NCBI GenBank assembly: GCA_964019695.1 | Contig: OZ026530.1 | Span: 35,822,835-35,886,834 of the forward strand | DNA: 64,000 bases | Direction: 5' to 3' | DNA from: Loripinus fragilis | Lineage: Eukaryota > Mollusca > Bivalvia > Lucinida > Lucinidae | Part shown: in pieces, positions 11,347 through 24,100 of the stretch | Position numbering within the stretch: the stretch's first letter is position 1 | Layout: the number at the start of each line of letters is the position of its first letter | The notes under the pieces: generated by a model | What the model was told of the DNA's origin: nothing | The model's database searches: none | What the model saw: the letters and a program-made list of their open reading frames with translations, nothing else | Translations under genes and position numbers: made by a program

Positions 11347-11820
11347 GGGTGAGTGTATTCCTTGGACCAATTCAATTGGACCATTGGACCTTGGACCGGT
11401 CCAAGTAATTACTTGTTGGACCAGATGGGGTGTATTCCTTGGACCAAATATCAGTTGGACCAGTTTTATTACCAATCAAGCTGGTGAAGATCATTATACT
11501 AATTAGCATGATAATATGAAATATTAACTCTTTATTTGCAAGAACCAAGACAGAGCAAGCATGTGCAAACATATAGCCCAAGATCAGACTGCTCTTGGAC
11601 TATTGGTTGCATTCTTTTATTAGCAAATATTTCATTAATAGTTCATCAGGGGTATACACCCATTGAAGATTCCATATCATACAGCAGTTAAAGAGTTGAT
11701 ATTTATCAGCTGTAGCACTTGGGATTATTTGAAAAGGGTTAAATCATCAGAAAACAATTTATTATTATTATCATAAATTGACAACATGGGATTTTTTAAA
11801 ATTATCAAATCAATGCTATA

Positions 11821-12803
11821 CGAGGGTTGTCCCAGAAAGTCGTAGACTTTTGTTATAACACGAGACTCTATGAAATTTATATATTTTTTTTATATACATC
11901 ACATTAATATTTTGCACAAATATAAGTGGAATCACAGTTTAGAAAACAATGTTATAAACCTTTACTTGACTGTGTGTCAGCGTGTGCGGAGCACGTCAAA
12001 ATTTTTGTAATAAAATTCAATTAATTTCATTCAATTAAATTTTGCAGTTGTATCACACACAATGTATTACCTCCTCAACTAGTGACTACTCAAGGTAAAG
12101 TGTTGAAAATTTGAAACATTTCCCACCGTTGGCATTGATTTTATAGAAGATTTATTATGCCTACTACATTTTATTTTTTTAGAAAATACAAACATTATAA
12201 GAACGGTGCGGCGCAAAAAATAGACTTTTAATATTATTTGGCTAATTAAACTCACAAACTCACGTTCTTCTAATGATTACTTATTGGCTGAGTAGTCACT
12301 AGTATCGTAAAATGGATTTTGTGCAAAACTATTTTAGTAAAACCGAAAATAACACGCTCCTTTTCGTCATTTCAGCTGAACACATGTTATTTTGCTGTCA
12401 GTTATTTTAATGGTAAATATGTTTTCTCATATGATCTCTAAAAGATCGCGCTTGTTTGTTTGCTAAACATACCTAAACTAAATATTTAGTCGTTACTTGA
12501 ACGAGGAAAACACACTTAACAAACAGATCACTTGTTGATACAGATAGAGTTTATATAAAAGGAGTATAGACAATACATTTGACCACCCTTCTCTGAAAAT
12601 AAGGCAAAATAGTTTGCGACGTGCTTCGCACATGCTGACATACAGTCAAGCAAACGTTCATCACTTTGTTATTTAAACTGTGATTCTACCCATATTTGTA
12701 CAAAATGTTTATGAAATGACTGTATAGAAAAAATATTATACACATTTCAGAGAATTCCTTATACACAGTCTCTTGTTATAACAAAAGTCTGGGACAACTC
12801 TCG
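11821..12803. mobile_element. Non-autonomous mariner-like element (983 bp)
   Basis: It starts CGAGGGTTGTCCCAGAAAGT and ends with the approximate mirror (ACTTTTGTTATAACAAAAGTCTGGGACAACTCTCG region). It is flanked by TA on both sides (11819-11820 / 12804-12805). The inverted ends extend about 180 bp. There is no transposase frame. A second inverted pair (ACTAGTGACTACTCA near 12079, its mirror near 12288) sits in the middle. It lies just inside the left arm of the 9.64-kb element. Confidence 0.75.
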
Positions 12804-12805
12804 TA

Positions 12806-13660
12806 TGTGTTATTATGCACATGTATTTCATTTATAAATTCACAGTCAAGACTACCAAAACGTAATTGACATTTACTATATTCAAATAAACACACATGTT
12901 GGTTGCAAATCATATATTGTAGGAATTCAGGATTAGTAAACTTGGCATGGTGTAGGTGATAAGCAGGTCCCGGCTTCTCCCAGTCTCTCGGATGAGACTT
13001 TAAGCGGCAGTCCCATCTTCTGAGATGCTTTAAAACCAGAACCACTGCTGGTTGAGCCTTCGGGTGCTACTTGATATAAAACAAAAATATTTGTGTAAAA
13101 TAAAATTATTGAAACTTAATATAACAAGTTATTGATTAAATTTTTCAGGGCTTATTTTTGTGTAAAATAATTTGGCAAAACAACCCCATTGTATTTCGCT
13201 AAATGAAATTGAAAAAAATGTTATTTCGTCCATTTTTTTTAAAAAATAAAAATATCTCGGAAAAAAAATTCTTGCCAATTTTGACTGAACCATATTTTTT
13301 TGTGCATGGTATTATGATCAAGATTAACCTTGATTCCTGGATGATTCAGATTGTCTTTTGACATACAAATACATTGAATACTAAAAACAGAATACACGCT
13401 TAACCACAATGCCACATTTTCCATTGAGACCCCAAAACCATACAGTTCATGAAAGATAATTAAGTGGCTATAAACGCACAGCATGTATTTCCTCTCTGGT
13501 TCAAATATACATGCATATATATGCTTAGAACAGCATGTGGTCACCACCATACTGCTATTCTTATCTATATTATGCATTTAACTAGTGGCTCTTGCTGATA
13601 TTACATTCCGTTCATACCTCAATAAAAAGTCAACTTAATAATAATTTTAATAGTTGATTT
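12806..13660. other. Interior of the 9.64-kb element, no gene recognised
   Basis: Contains minus-strand frames of about 90-110 codons without known motifs. The longer of these (13239-13577) begins in AT-rich sequence and has no supporting context. Confidence 0.4.
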
Positions 13661-13662
13661 CT

Positions 13663-13946
13663 CATGCGCGTATCCAGAGGGGGACAGGGGATCCAGACCC
13701 CCCCCCCCTTGAATAGTGTTTCTTAGAAATACTGGTCCGGATCCCCATTAAAGCCACAAAGCTATCAAGTGGGCCATCATTGGCCCGCCAGCGAAACACC
13801 ATATAAAAGACGTTTTGCTGGCGGGCCGATGATGGCCCACTTATAGTGATATTTGAATCCTCTTTCCCCTCATCAACTAAAAAAAAAATAAATAAACGTA
13901 GTCGAAGTTGGACCCCCTCTGAAAAAACTTTCTGGATTGGCGCATG
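13663..13946. mobile_element. MITE family M3 (GC hairpin), copy 1
   Basis: 284 bp. It starts CATGCGCGTATCCAGA and ends TCTGGATTGGCGCATG. The centre hairpin is TGGCCCGCCAGCGAAACACC with its mirror. It has a C-run near 13698. It lies inside the 9.64-kb element. Confidence 0.78.
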
Positions 13947-15045
13947 TTTCTAGACGTAAAAATATGAAGGTTAAGAAAGAAAATATGCCCATCATGTTAT
14001 ACTCTTTATAGATTTTTACTTCTTCTGGTGGTATTGTTTTCAGTGTCATTTCAAATTGCAGATACAAAATTTGAATTTGAAAGTTTTGACAAGTATGTAA
14101 AGGGGCTATCACACTACGACTAGAAATCTCACGAATCGCCACAAATCGATAACTTTTACAACAGCAGCTCTCTGATGAACATTTATTTGAGAAGTAATAC
14201 CCAAGCAGGGGCAAATCACATTTTTACCCTAATCTAAGAGAGAAAATCTCACGAATTGAGAAGAACTGCCAGGAATTACCCTTTATGTGCACATAATTGG
14301 TAGATGCATTCCGTGTTCGTAACGTATTTCCCAATACATTTTGTATATTGTAACTGAATCTTACCATTCGTACAATCCTAGCCGAATCTGCCGAACATTT
14401 GTAACTCTGTCGTAAAAGAATATAACACTTCACGAATGGACATAAAATTCACAAAATTCCACAAATTCCAGAATCTATCCATTTGCGGCAATTCATGGTA
14501 GTTTGGGTAGTAGTCTGATACCGCCATTATATTTAATTTACAAATTGAATGACCAAAATATTTTAGTCTTTAACAGATGTGCTCAGTTATTTTGTAGATT
14601 TATATTTTTGTTTGCATAGATATAAAGAGCATTACTCTATATCATTTTGTATTTTAAATCATTTCGTGGGAGAACACATGGTAAAACATGTAAATTTAGT
14701 AGTCGTTGTTTTTTCATTCCATTTTAAATGCCAATAAGCATGCAAGTACATTTTGCTTGCCTAATGCTGTTGCAAAATATACTCTTCGAAAAAGGTTAAG
14801 CATCACTTAGCTTTGAGGGAAAATTCAAATTTTGCATAGCTTGATGATACTGATTTTTATGACATATTACAAAGCATCATCTAGTTACAGCCTGAATTAT
14901 TGAAGTCCACAAGCTTTAGTATTTGGGCTACAGAGGATACAATATGCCACATGTGAATATTTTCCTGAAAGCAAGTTTGCCCTGTTGTTTCAGCACACCA
15001 CAAAAAAACAATTTTAGGAAGCTAAAACAGAACTTGATGAAAGAG

Positions 15046-15190
15046 TGGGGCATTCACCGGCGCCACTGTGTTGTGTCCTTGAGCAAGAACATTAATCCTA
15101 GCTTAGTACTGGTTCAACCCAGGAAGACCCATCCCTTTATAACTGAAAGATTGTTGATGTGACGTAAAGAATCAAATAAAACAAAACAAA
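15046..15190 (+). mobile_element. SINE fragment (body and tail)
   Basis: Matches the 3' two thirds of the SINE at 10385-10588 (CTTAGTACTGGTTCAACCC, GTAAAGAATCAAAT). The tRNA-like head is missing. Confidence 0.75.
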
Positions 15191-16251
15191 GTATTCACAA
15201 TGAATACATTAATTTGGTTTTTAAAAGTAGTGTATTAGCTCCGAATCACATCACCGTAAATTATCTGCAGTTTGCACTCTATAGAAAAAAGAAATTCATT
15301 GATAATTTCCAAAGCAATCCTTATCAGGATAATTCTGCTGTGCCTCTGTGACCAGACTGTGTGTTATGAAAGTCTTAAAAGACAATGTTCAATTTCTTGC
15401 GCAAGTTTAACAACTTTCAAAATGTATAGACAAAGAAAGAAATGTGGCTTTGAAACTTGCCATCTGTTAAGTATGCCTCTACTGTCAACAGTGGGTCAGA
15501 AAACTAAATATTGGTGATCAAAGTTTGTCAAACAGACTGTCAGCTTGAAGGGCGATCAGAAATTAATACGACAAATATCTTTCCTACTCCACTGTTATTA
15601 TTAACTTCCATCAATTATCTCAGTAGCCTCAATATGAGACTGGTCTTTGGTGTTGTGGGTAAGACTGGATAAGTTTTTTTAATTTCAAAATGCTCAGAGG
15701 ACATAATTATATCATATATGGAAGTCTATGCAGTTATCTGTACAAGAATTGACTTTATAAAAATATTTGTAACGTCATTAGATTTCGCGGACGTCAAAAA
15801 CAACGAAACAACGAAAACATGTCCAAGGGAATGACATACAGGACACATTAAGCCCTTCAACTGCTATATTTTGATTTATTTCTGATAAACAATATAATAT
15901 CAGAATAAATCATTATGTTTGATACTTGGTGTAGATGGTTGTTTTATCTTTCTTGCATTAAATAGTTGTTTATAGGCATTTTTCATATTTTCAATATGGC
16001 TTCCAAGATGGCCGCCAACGGTCACTTGACTATTTTTATTATTATTGGTTCAAATGAAAGTTCTATATAATAGCAACATTCTGTGAAAGTTTCACAGCAA
16101 TAGGTTGAAAGGTTCTGAAGGTACTCTGTGTTGAACCCATATACCCTCAATATTCAGGAGTCCTTGAAACATGCTTGGCACTGAGGTCTTTGGTAGCGAT
16201 CAAACCCACTCCATCCTCGATAGTATTTTTTAAAAAAGATTACAGATTTAC

Positions 16252-16276
16252 AAAAAAAAAAAAAAAAAAAAAAAAT
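16252..16276. repeat. Poly-A run
   Basis: About 22 consecutive A. It may mark the tail of an unrecognised retroposon, but no body was identified to its left. Confidence 0.7.
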
Positions 16277-16351
16277 TTTAATGAGCCAGAGAAGATTTTT
16301 TATTTTCCTGAATTAACCTTTTGTGTTCCAGAAACCCCTAAACGGTTATTT

Positions 16352-16430
16352 TGGCAAACATTGTAGACCCAGATGAAATGCTACATAATATGGCATTTCA
16401 TCAGGGTCTGCAGTGTTTGCTAAGCCAAAG
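16352..16430. repeat. Short hairpin repeat, diverged copy
   Basis: TGTAGACCCAGATGAAATGC pairs with GCATTTCATCAGGGTCTGCA. A similar diverged copy is at about 16846-16905. Confidence 0.6.
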
Positions 16431-16629
16431 TCAATATTCAGAGAAAGAAATACTATATTTTGGGGGAAATTATAACCTGTGACCTCTTATTATATACAAA
16501 TGGACCATCCTGACTTTTTTCAACTTTTATGGGAAATTCCTTTGGTACAAAAAGGGTTAACCCTTAACCCAAGACAAAAATGCATCTGAAAATGTCTTCT
16601 GCTGAAAAAAATGGCCTTACATCACTGAC

Positions 16630-16735
16630 GAATTAAGTATAGAAGCAAACAGTGTGGACCCAGAACAGACTGCTCCTATAGAAGCCGTCTGATCTGGGTC
16701 CACACTTTTGCCATAGAGGCTTCTTAAACATTTCA
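16630..16735. repeat. Short hairpin repeat (GGACCCAGAT family), copy 2
   Basis: GTGTGGACCCAGAACAGACT pairs with AGCCGTCTGATCTGGGTCC. Flanks GAAGCAAACA and CATAGAGGCTTC are also inverted. Confidence 0.65.
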
Positions 16736-17562
16736 GCAGACGAGAAAAGCAGACAACTTTTGTTGGGACTGGCGCATTAAGGGCTAATTAATATTGATGT
16801 TTAAACCTTTGAATTCTGGCTAACCAGTATATCTATACTTTGGCAAACAGTGAAGCCCCAGATTGTATGTGGCATTTCATCAGAGTCTACACTGTTTGAT
16901 ACGATAAAACAATCTTTCTGCACTTTAACTTTAAAGAAATATGATAATTTAAGATATATGATAAGTATCCCCTGACTGTTCCTTATTTATGGTATCAATT
17001 TGCATGGGATAATCATCCTATTATCAGAGAATCTTTGTTCATTAATGATGATCAGTGATCAATTTCACAGTTGATTTTAGTCAATTTGCAATGACTTGTC
17101 AATTGACCAGCAGGCAGGTAGCACATTAGGTAACATGCTGTTGTTATGCTTGTAACAAAATAACCATGTTCTGATTTTATATAAATATCTAATCCTGAAA
17201 ATTTCCAGTTTTAAATTAAAAGTGAAAAAAGAGAAATTCTTAGATCAAGTTTTTAAAAAAAAATTAAATCTAAATGCAGGATAACATTTAGAATAAATTA
17301 ATAAATCAGAAATTATTGCTTGAATAAGAGAACTGGGGTCCTGCTCAGACCCAGTATAAACGGACTGGTCACTGACGGAAATACAAAGTTATGTTGTCGA
17401 GGCTTTGTTTTAGCGCTATTTCAAAGTACTCCAGCCAATTAAAATTGATTCTGAACATACCCGGGACTAAAAGAAGTTATTCACGGTATGAAAAGTTGAA
17501 ATATTACAAGTTACATCAAATTAAGTTGAAGTTTTATCATAGTTTAGGTTGATTTCTGTCGA

Positions 17563-17646
17563 TTTTAGCAGATGTTTCTTTTGCTCATTTTTATAGCGAA
17601 TATATATTCGCTATAAAAAATGAGTAAAAGAAACATCTGCTAAAAA
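17563..17646. repeat. Near-perfect hairpin
   Basis: TTTTAGCAGATGTTTCTTTT and its mirror AAAAGAAACATCTGCTAAAA enclose GCGAATATATATTCGC. About 40-bp arms, essentially no loop. Confidence 0.85.
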
Positions 17647-19504
17647 TGGTCAAATGTATCGTATATAGTACTAGTAAGGAAGTCCATGCGTTGTCTTCTC
17701 CAATATATAGAGCGGTAGAGAGTGTGACTCTTTAAAATAGTCCCAATAAAGAAATTAAGCTTACAAACACTAAAAATAATCACTTCGTATATACGATGCA
17801 CAACGTGCATCTGATATGAAGTTTCTACAAACATAAATATCTTTATAGCGTCTGATGAATGGGGCTCTGTGCCTCGAAACTAGTAACGCGCTTCAGATAT
17901 TGTTTTCCAAGCGGCGGTGTTTAAAATGTGTCTTGTAAAGCACTTCTAATCGACTTGAAACTTTAACATACGTGTAGTGGAGAACTATGAAAAGAACCTG
18001 CTGCGTTTTTGTCAGCGACATGACATTATAACATTGTTGATCCGACGTTATTTAGACGTTAGATACTAATTGCAGAACGCAGTTGTGTACTTGACTCTAG
18101 CCTTGAGGAAAGAAGTTTAAAATTCAAACACCTTAATATTGCGCCAAAACATTAATCCATAGGCGATAAAGTCTCAGATTCACCTGCTAAAATGCGAGAA
18201 CAAACCAACACAAGTAAAAAAAAGCTAAAACTTTGGCACATTATGCTGGGTAAGAGACCTTCCCACCCTGTGAGGGTTACCTGTAAATCTTAACATAGTG
18301 AGGTAGAATGAGACCCTTGCTTCGGTTAGACACCCACAAAATCCCTATATATCATTGTTTTAGGCCCCCGGATTCGGCTGAAGGTTGGGACTCCCTAACT
18401 GGCTTTGTGGTTATTTGAGCCCCGACAGGGTAAAGTAGCCTCGATTTAGTTTACTGATTCCTACTAAAATGAGTAAAATGGCCAATTTCTCAGCGAAATC
18501 TTAATATCTAATAACTGAATGGGCCAAAGTCAATAAGATTGAATGAAAACTCTATGTAAACTAAAGACTGCTTAATAAATACGAAAATAAGTTAATAATT
18601 AAATAATCAAAGTGTGTCACACACTTACATTCTGTGAATTTTATAGGTTATTAAACACTCGAAAATAAACTATTTTTACTTGGAGAATCCTCATACTCTT
18701 ACGATTATTCAACTAATTTAATTATATCATCTCATGAAATAAGCATTAACCTTCTTTGAAGGCTCTACCTTGATGAGAATTTGCATCAACAAATCTTAAA
18801 ACCTCTTTCAGTATAATATAAACTGGTACCAGTGAAGACCTTGAATGGTTTGACTCATCAGGAGAATTTAATATCAAATGTTTCAATGTCAGTTCTTTAT
18901 GAAATTTAAACGGAAAAATGCGATATTTAATCCTGAAATGATATGTTCTGGGAATTATCAGTGACAATTCAGCATTGAAATGCTAAACTTGGAGCCAAAT
19001 TAAATTTTTGCACATGCTGATCACCTTAAGAAGGCTATTATTTCATTTTAAAATGCCTTCTCAAATGTTTAACGCAATTTCTTTGAAATTACATCAAGAA
19101 TGTCGCAGTCTCAGCACAATCATCCTTTAAGTTCAAAGAGTGCTAATAAAGCACATGCTAATATAGCACAACATGCAGTCCTCAGTAGTCTTAATTCGTC
19201 TCAGTTGGTATTAGTTAACGTACACTTGAAAGAAATGAGACCTTTGATTGGTAATTAGCCAATTAGATATCGCCACCTGTACACAGCGGTCAATGCGGTT
19301 CTCAGATGGGACTGCACTGTTTGCTAATTTTATATTTATAGCACAATTTAATAAATAGCCTGATTCCACTATAAGCATTGTTTTAAATGGATGTGAACCG
19401 AATTTGCATTTGTTGATTTTTCTAGTGTGCAATGTATTTAGGAAAATGACGAGATATTCAAAAATTTAATACCTTTACCCTACTAGTTTTACTGTGTTTT
19501 TTCT

Positions 19505-19567
19505 GGAGATTAAAAAAAGCTCTGAAAATGACTAGTTGATTGGTCATTTTCAGAGTTTTTCTTTTCT
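19505..19567. repeat. Hairpin
   Basis: GCTCTGAAAATGAC at the left pairs with GTCATTTTCAGAG at the right around TAGTTGATTG. Arms extend into A/T runs and GGAGA/TCTCC. Confidence 0.75.
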
Positions 19568-20194
19568 CCTCCCCGACCCTAAATCTGAAAATAAATCCCG
19601 TAAATCAACTTATAAGAATAATTAGATGAAAATCGTGAGGGAGTGTAGTACATGTATTAAAGAAATATTCAGCATGACAAAAGTTATGGTGACAACATTT
19701 AATTTTGGCACTCTTGGCCTTCTGGCTAATTTTGCATGTTTTTTAAGTGTGTGTGTTTTTTTAATGTCGTCTGCTGATTTTCTTTCGGAATCAACCTTTT
19801 TGGAAAATTCTTTCAAGAATACCTTCAGAGTGGATCAGGTAGGCCTGATCTTGGTCAAAATAGTTCTTATTCAGATCACACCCAACATTTTGTTGGAACT
19901 GATTTGAGTCCAAACTGTTTGCAAAGGGTATCAACAGAAGACACTTAGTAACCAAACAGTTGAAATCGCATAATTACATCTAAATGATTTCATCATTTGT
20001 TAAACTGATGATTTTTCTATGTTGTAGATAAGAAGATAATAATAATATTAATAATAAAATCAATAAATTGTTTTCTCATGATTTTCCCCTTCCAAATAAT
20101 CTTTTAAATATTAACTCTTTTAATGTTGAATTTATAATATGGAATCTTCAATGGGTACCCCGATGAACTCTATATATTTATCAATGAGTGATTT

Positions 20195-20712
20195 GCAGTG
20201 CCAGGATTAACCAAAATCACTGAAATCACCAGGAAAAATGTAGGAAATCACCATTTTATTGTCAACTTATTGCCACAATATGATAAGAATTAGTATAATA
20301 AATCGATATAATATGAAATGAATAATGAGTACCAATTACATTTAATTTCATCAATATATCTACATTTCTCATATTTTAATAGTGATTTCAGTAAATTTGC
20401 CCTGCTCTGGATTAAAAGTGATTTTTTTTATTCTTTATCTTTTTGAAGCATAAGTTATATCATTATTAGACCAATTCTTGTCTCATTATGGTATAAATCA
20501 ACAATAAAATTGTGATGTCCTATTATTCTCTGGTGTTTGCATTTATAAATGTATTTTTTACATGGTTTCCTCATTTTTTTTTCAAGTAGAAATAAGTTTA
20601 TCAAACTAATTCTTATTATATAATGACATTAAGTTGAAAATGAAATGGTGATTTCCTATTTTATTCTGGTGATTTCATGGTGATTTTGGTTAATCGTCGG
20701 ACCCAGTAATTT
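20195..20712. mobile_element. Palindromic insertion in the right arm of the 9.64-kb element
   Basis: The left arm of the Mutator-like element has no counterpart of these 520 bp. Its ends are inverted: ATTAACCAAAATCACTGAAATCACC at the left and GGTGATTTCATGGTGATTTTGGTTAAT at the right, both AT-rich. It has no coding potential. It is MITE-like and of unknown family. Confidence 0.55.
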
Positions 20713-21159
20713 GCTTATAAAACAATGCAATCAAAAGTCTAAGAGCAGTCTGATCTGGGACTATATGTTTGCACATGCTTGTTCTGTCTTGGTTCTTGCA
20801 AATAAAGAGTTAATATTTCATATTATCATGCTAATTAGTATAATGATCTTCACCAGCTTGACTGGTAATAAAACTGGTCCAACTGATATTTGGCCCAAGG
20901 AATACACCCCATCTGGTCCAACAAGTAATTACTTGGACCGGTCCAAGGTCCAATGGTCCAAGTGAATTGGTCCAAGGAATACACTGACCCTGCAAAATCT
21001 CCTTGTTGCATGAGAAAAATAATCGAACTCACTTGTTGACATTCCAACTATATAGATCTCCCTCAAAAGAAATAAGAAGGCACTCCTAAGCAAAAGCAAT
21101 TGCATGTGCCCAGGTTTCACATGATCAGTCCTAAAATAAAAGTAGAACAGTATCCAGTT

Positions 21160-24100
21160 CTGCCCCTCTAACCTGCTGATGAAGTAGGAACTGACACCGC
21201 TTAAACACCCTGCACCCCTGCCCAGCAGTGCTCAGGAGGTAGGTTCCGACCCCAATTAAACAGCCTGCACCCCTGGCCAAACAGTGCCCTGGAGGTAGGT
21301 TCCGACACCACTTTAACAGCCTGCCCCACAGTGCCGGGGAGGTAGGTTCCAACACCGCTTAAACAGCCTGCACCCCTGCCCCACAGTGCCCAGGAGGTAG
21401 TTTCCAACACAACTTAAACAGCCTGCGTCCCAGCCCCACAGTGCCCAGGAGGAAGGTTCCGACACCCCTTAACCAGCCTGCACCTCAGCAAACCAGTGCC
21501 GGCAGGTAACTTCCGAAACGGCTTAAACAGCCTGCACCCCTGCAACACAGTGCCCGGCAGGTTGGTTCCGACACCACTTTAACATCCTGCACCCCTGCAA
21601 CACAGTGCCTACCTGGTAGGATCTGACACCGCTTAAATAGCCTGAACCCCTGCAACGCAGTGCCCGGCAGTTAGGTTCTGACATCGCCTAAACAGACTGC
21701 ACCACTGTAACACAGTGCCCTGCAGGTAGGTTCCGACACCTCTTAAACAGCCTGCACCACTGTAACACAGTGCCCTGCAGGTAGGTTCTGACACCCCTTA
21801 AACAGTCTGCACCACTTTAACACAGTGCCTGGCAGGTAGACTCCGACACTGCTTAAACAGCCTGCATCACTGTAACACAGTGCCCTGCAGGTAGACTCTG
21901 ACATTGCTAAACAGCTTTCACCACTGTAACACAGTGCTCAGCAGGTAGGTTCTGACATTGCTTAAACAACCTGCACCACTGCAACACAGTGCCCAGCAGG
22001 TAGACTCCGACATTGCTAAAACAGCTTTCTCGACTGTAACACCGTGCCCGGTAGGTAGGTTCTGACATTGCTAAAACAGCTTTCACCACTGTAATACAGT
22101 GCCCGGCAGGTAGGTTCTGACATTGCTTTAACAGCCTGCACCACTGCAACACAGTGCACGGCAGGTAGACTCCGACATTGCTAAAAAAGCTTTCAACACT
22201 GTAACACCATGCCCGGTAGGTAGGTCCTGACATTGCTAAAACAGCTTTCACCACTGTTACACAGTGCCCAGCAGGTAGGTTCTGACATCGCTTAAACAGC
22301 CTGCACCACTGCAACACAATGCCCAGCAGGTAGGTTCTGACATTGCTTAAACAGCCTGCACCACTGCAACACAGTGCCGGGCAGGTAGGTTCCGACAATG
22401 CTAAAACAGCCTTCACCACTGTAACACAGTGCCCAGCAGGTAGGTTCCAACACTGCTTAAAAAGTCTGCACCTCTGTAACACAGTGACCGGTAGGTAGGT
22501 TCTAACACCACTTAAACAGCCTTCACCACTGGAACACAGTTACCGGCAGGTAGGTTCTGACACCCCTTAAACAGTCTGCACCACTGTAATACAGTGCCCG
22601 GTAGGTAGGTTCCGACACCGCTTAAACAGTCTGCACCACTGTAACACAGTGCCCCGCAGGTAGGTTCCGACACCTCTTAAACAGCCTGCACCACTGTAAC
22701 ACAGTGCCCGGCAGGTAGGTTCTGACACCGCTTAAACAGTCTGCACCACCGTAACACAGTGCCTGGCAGGTAGACTCCAACACCACTTAAACAGCCTGCA
22801 TCACTGTAACACAGTGCCCTGCAGGTAGACTCCAACATTGCTAAAACAGCTTTCACCACTGTAACACACAGCTCGGCAGGTAGGTTCTGACATTGCTTAA
22901 ACAACCTGCACCACTGCAACACAGTGCCCAGCAGGTAGACTCCGACATTGCTAAAACAGCTTTCAACACTGTAACACAGTGCCCGGTAGGTAGGTTCTGA
23001 CATTGCCAAAACAGCTTTCACCACTGTAACACAGTGCCCTGCAGGTAGGTTCTGACATTGCTTAAACAGCCTGCACCACTGCAACACAGTGCCCAGCAGG
23101 TAGGTTCTGACATTGCTTAAACAGCCTGCACCACTGCAACACAGTGCCCGGCAGGTAGGTTCCGACAATGCTAAAACAGCCTTCACCACTGTAACACAGT
23201 GCCCAGCAGATAGGTTCCAACACTGCTTAAAAAGTCTGCACCACTGTAACACAGTGCCCGGTAGGTAGGTTAATTCTAACACCACTTAAACAGCCTTCAC
23301 CACTGTAACACAGTTACCGGCAGGTAGGTTCTGACACCACTTAAACAGTCTTCACCACGGTAAAACATTGCCCGGCAGGAAGGTTCTGACACCACTTAAA
23401 CAGTCTGCACCACTGTAACACAGTGCTGGGCAGGTAGGTTCTTACATTGCTAAAACAGCCTGATACCTGCAACACGGTGCATGGTAGGTAGGTTCCAACA
23501 ATGCTTAAACAGCCTGCACCCCTGTAACACAGTGCATGGCAGGTAGGTTCCGACAATGCTTAAACAGTCTGTATCACTGTAACAAAGTGCCCGGCAGGTA
23601 GGTTCCGAAACTGCTTAAACAGCCTGCGCCCCTGTAACACAGTGCCTGGCAGGTGGGTTCCAACAATGCTAAAACAGCCTTCACCACTGTAACACAGTGC
23701 CCAGCAGGTAGGTTCCAACACTGCTTAAAAAGTCTGCACCACTGTAATACAGTGCCCGGTAGGTAGGTTCCGACTCAACTTAAACATCCTGCACCACTGC
23801 AACACAGTGCCAGGCAGGTAAGTTATGACATTGCTTAAATAGCCTGCACCACTGTAACAATGTGCCCAGTAGGTAGGTTCTTACACTGCTTAAACATTCT
23901 GCACCCCTGTAACACAGTGCCCAGCAGGTAGGTTCTGACACCTCTTAAAAAGCCTGCATCACTGTAACACAGCGCCGGCTAGGTAGGTTCTGACACCGCT
24001 TAAACAGTCTGCACCACTGTAACAGAGTGCCCTGCAGGAAGGTTCCGACAACGCTTATACAGTCTGCACCCCTGCAACACAGTATCTGGCAGGTAGGTTC

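Larger units (their letters stand above)
13947..16350. other. Interior of the 9.64-kb element, no gene recognised
   Basis: Apart from the SINE fragment (15046-15190) and the poly-A run, no transposase motif was seen in six frames. The stretch 14095-14520 contains repeated CTCACGAAT words and may be another decayed transposon end. Confidence 0.4.
16910..20030. other. Interior of the 9.64-kb element, no gene recognised
   Basis: Holds the two hairpins at 17563 and 19505. Frames of 60-93 codons look random. Confidence 0.4.
11347..20990. mobile_element. 9.64-kb Mutator-like element with long terminal inverted repeats
   Basis: The ends GGGTGAGTGTATTCCTTGG and its mirror near 20972-20990 begin inverted repeats that run several hundred bp (11347-11810 versus about 20030-20990). 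The right arm is interrupted by a palindromic insertion at about 20195-20712. A perfect 9-bp direct duplication TGCAAAATC flanks it (11338-11346 and 20991-20999). Long inverted ends with a 9-bp duplication are the Mutator/MULE signature. No MULE transposase frame was recognised in the interior, so this copy is non-autonomous or decayed. It inserted into the CACTA-type element. Confidence 0.78.

Noticed and set aside
12776..13045. Transposase of the mariner-like element
   Set aside because: The frame begins in the right inverted end and runs outward into unrelated sequence. No DDE motif or helix-turn-helix is visible.
19622..19907. Overlapping plus and minus frames of 64-93 codons
   Set aside because: Low-complexity AT-rich translation. 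Both strands are open at once and neither has recognisable content.
11347..20990. A giant Polinton/Maverick-type element
   Set aside because: No integrase, polymerase B, ATPase or capsid frame was seen, and the duplication is 9 bp rather than 6 bp.
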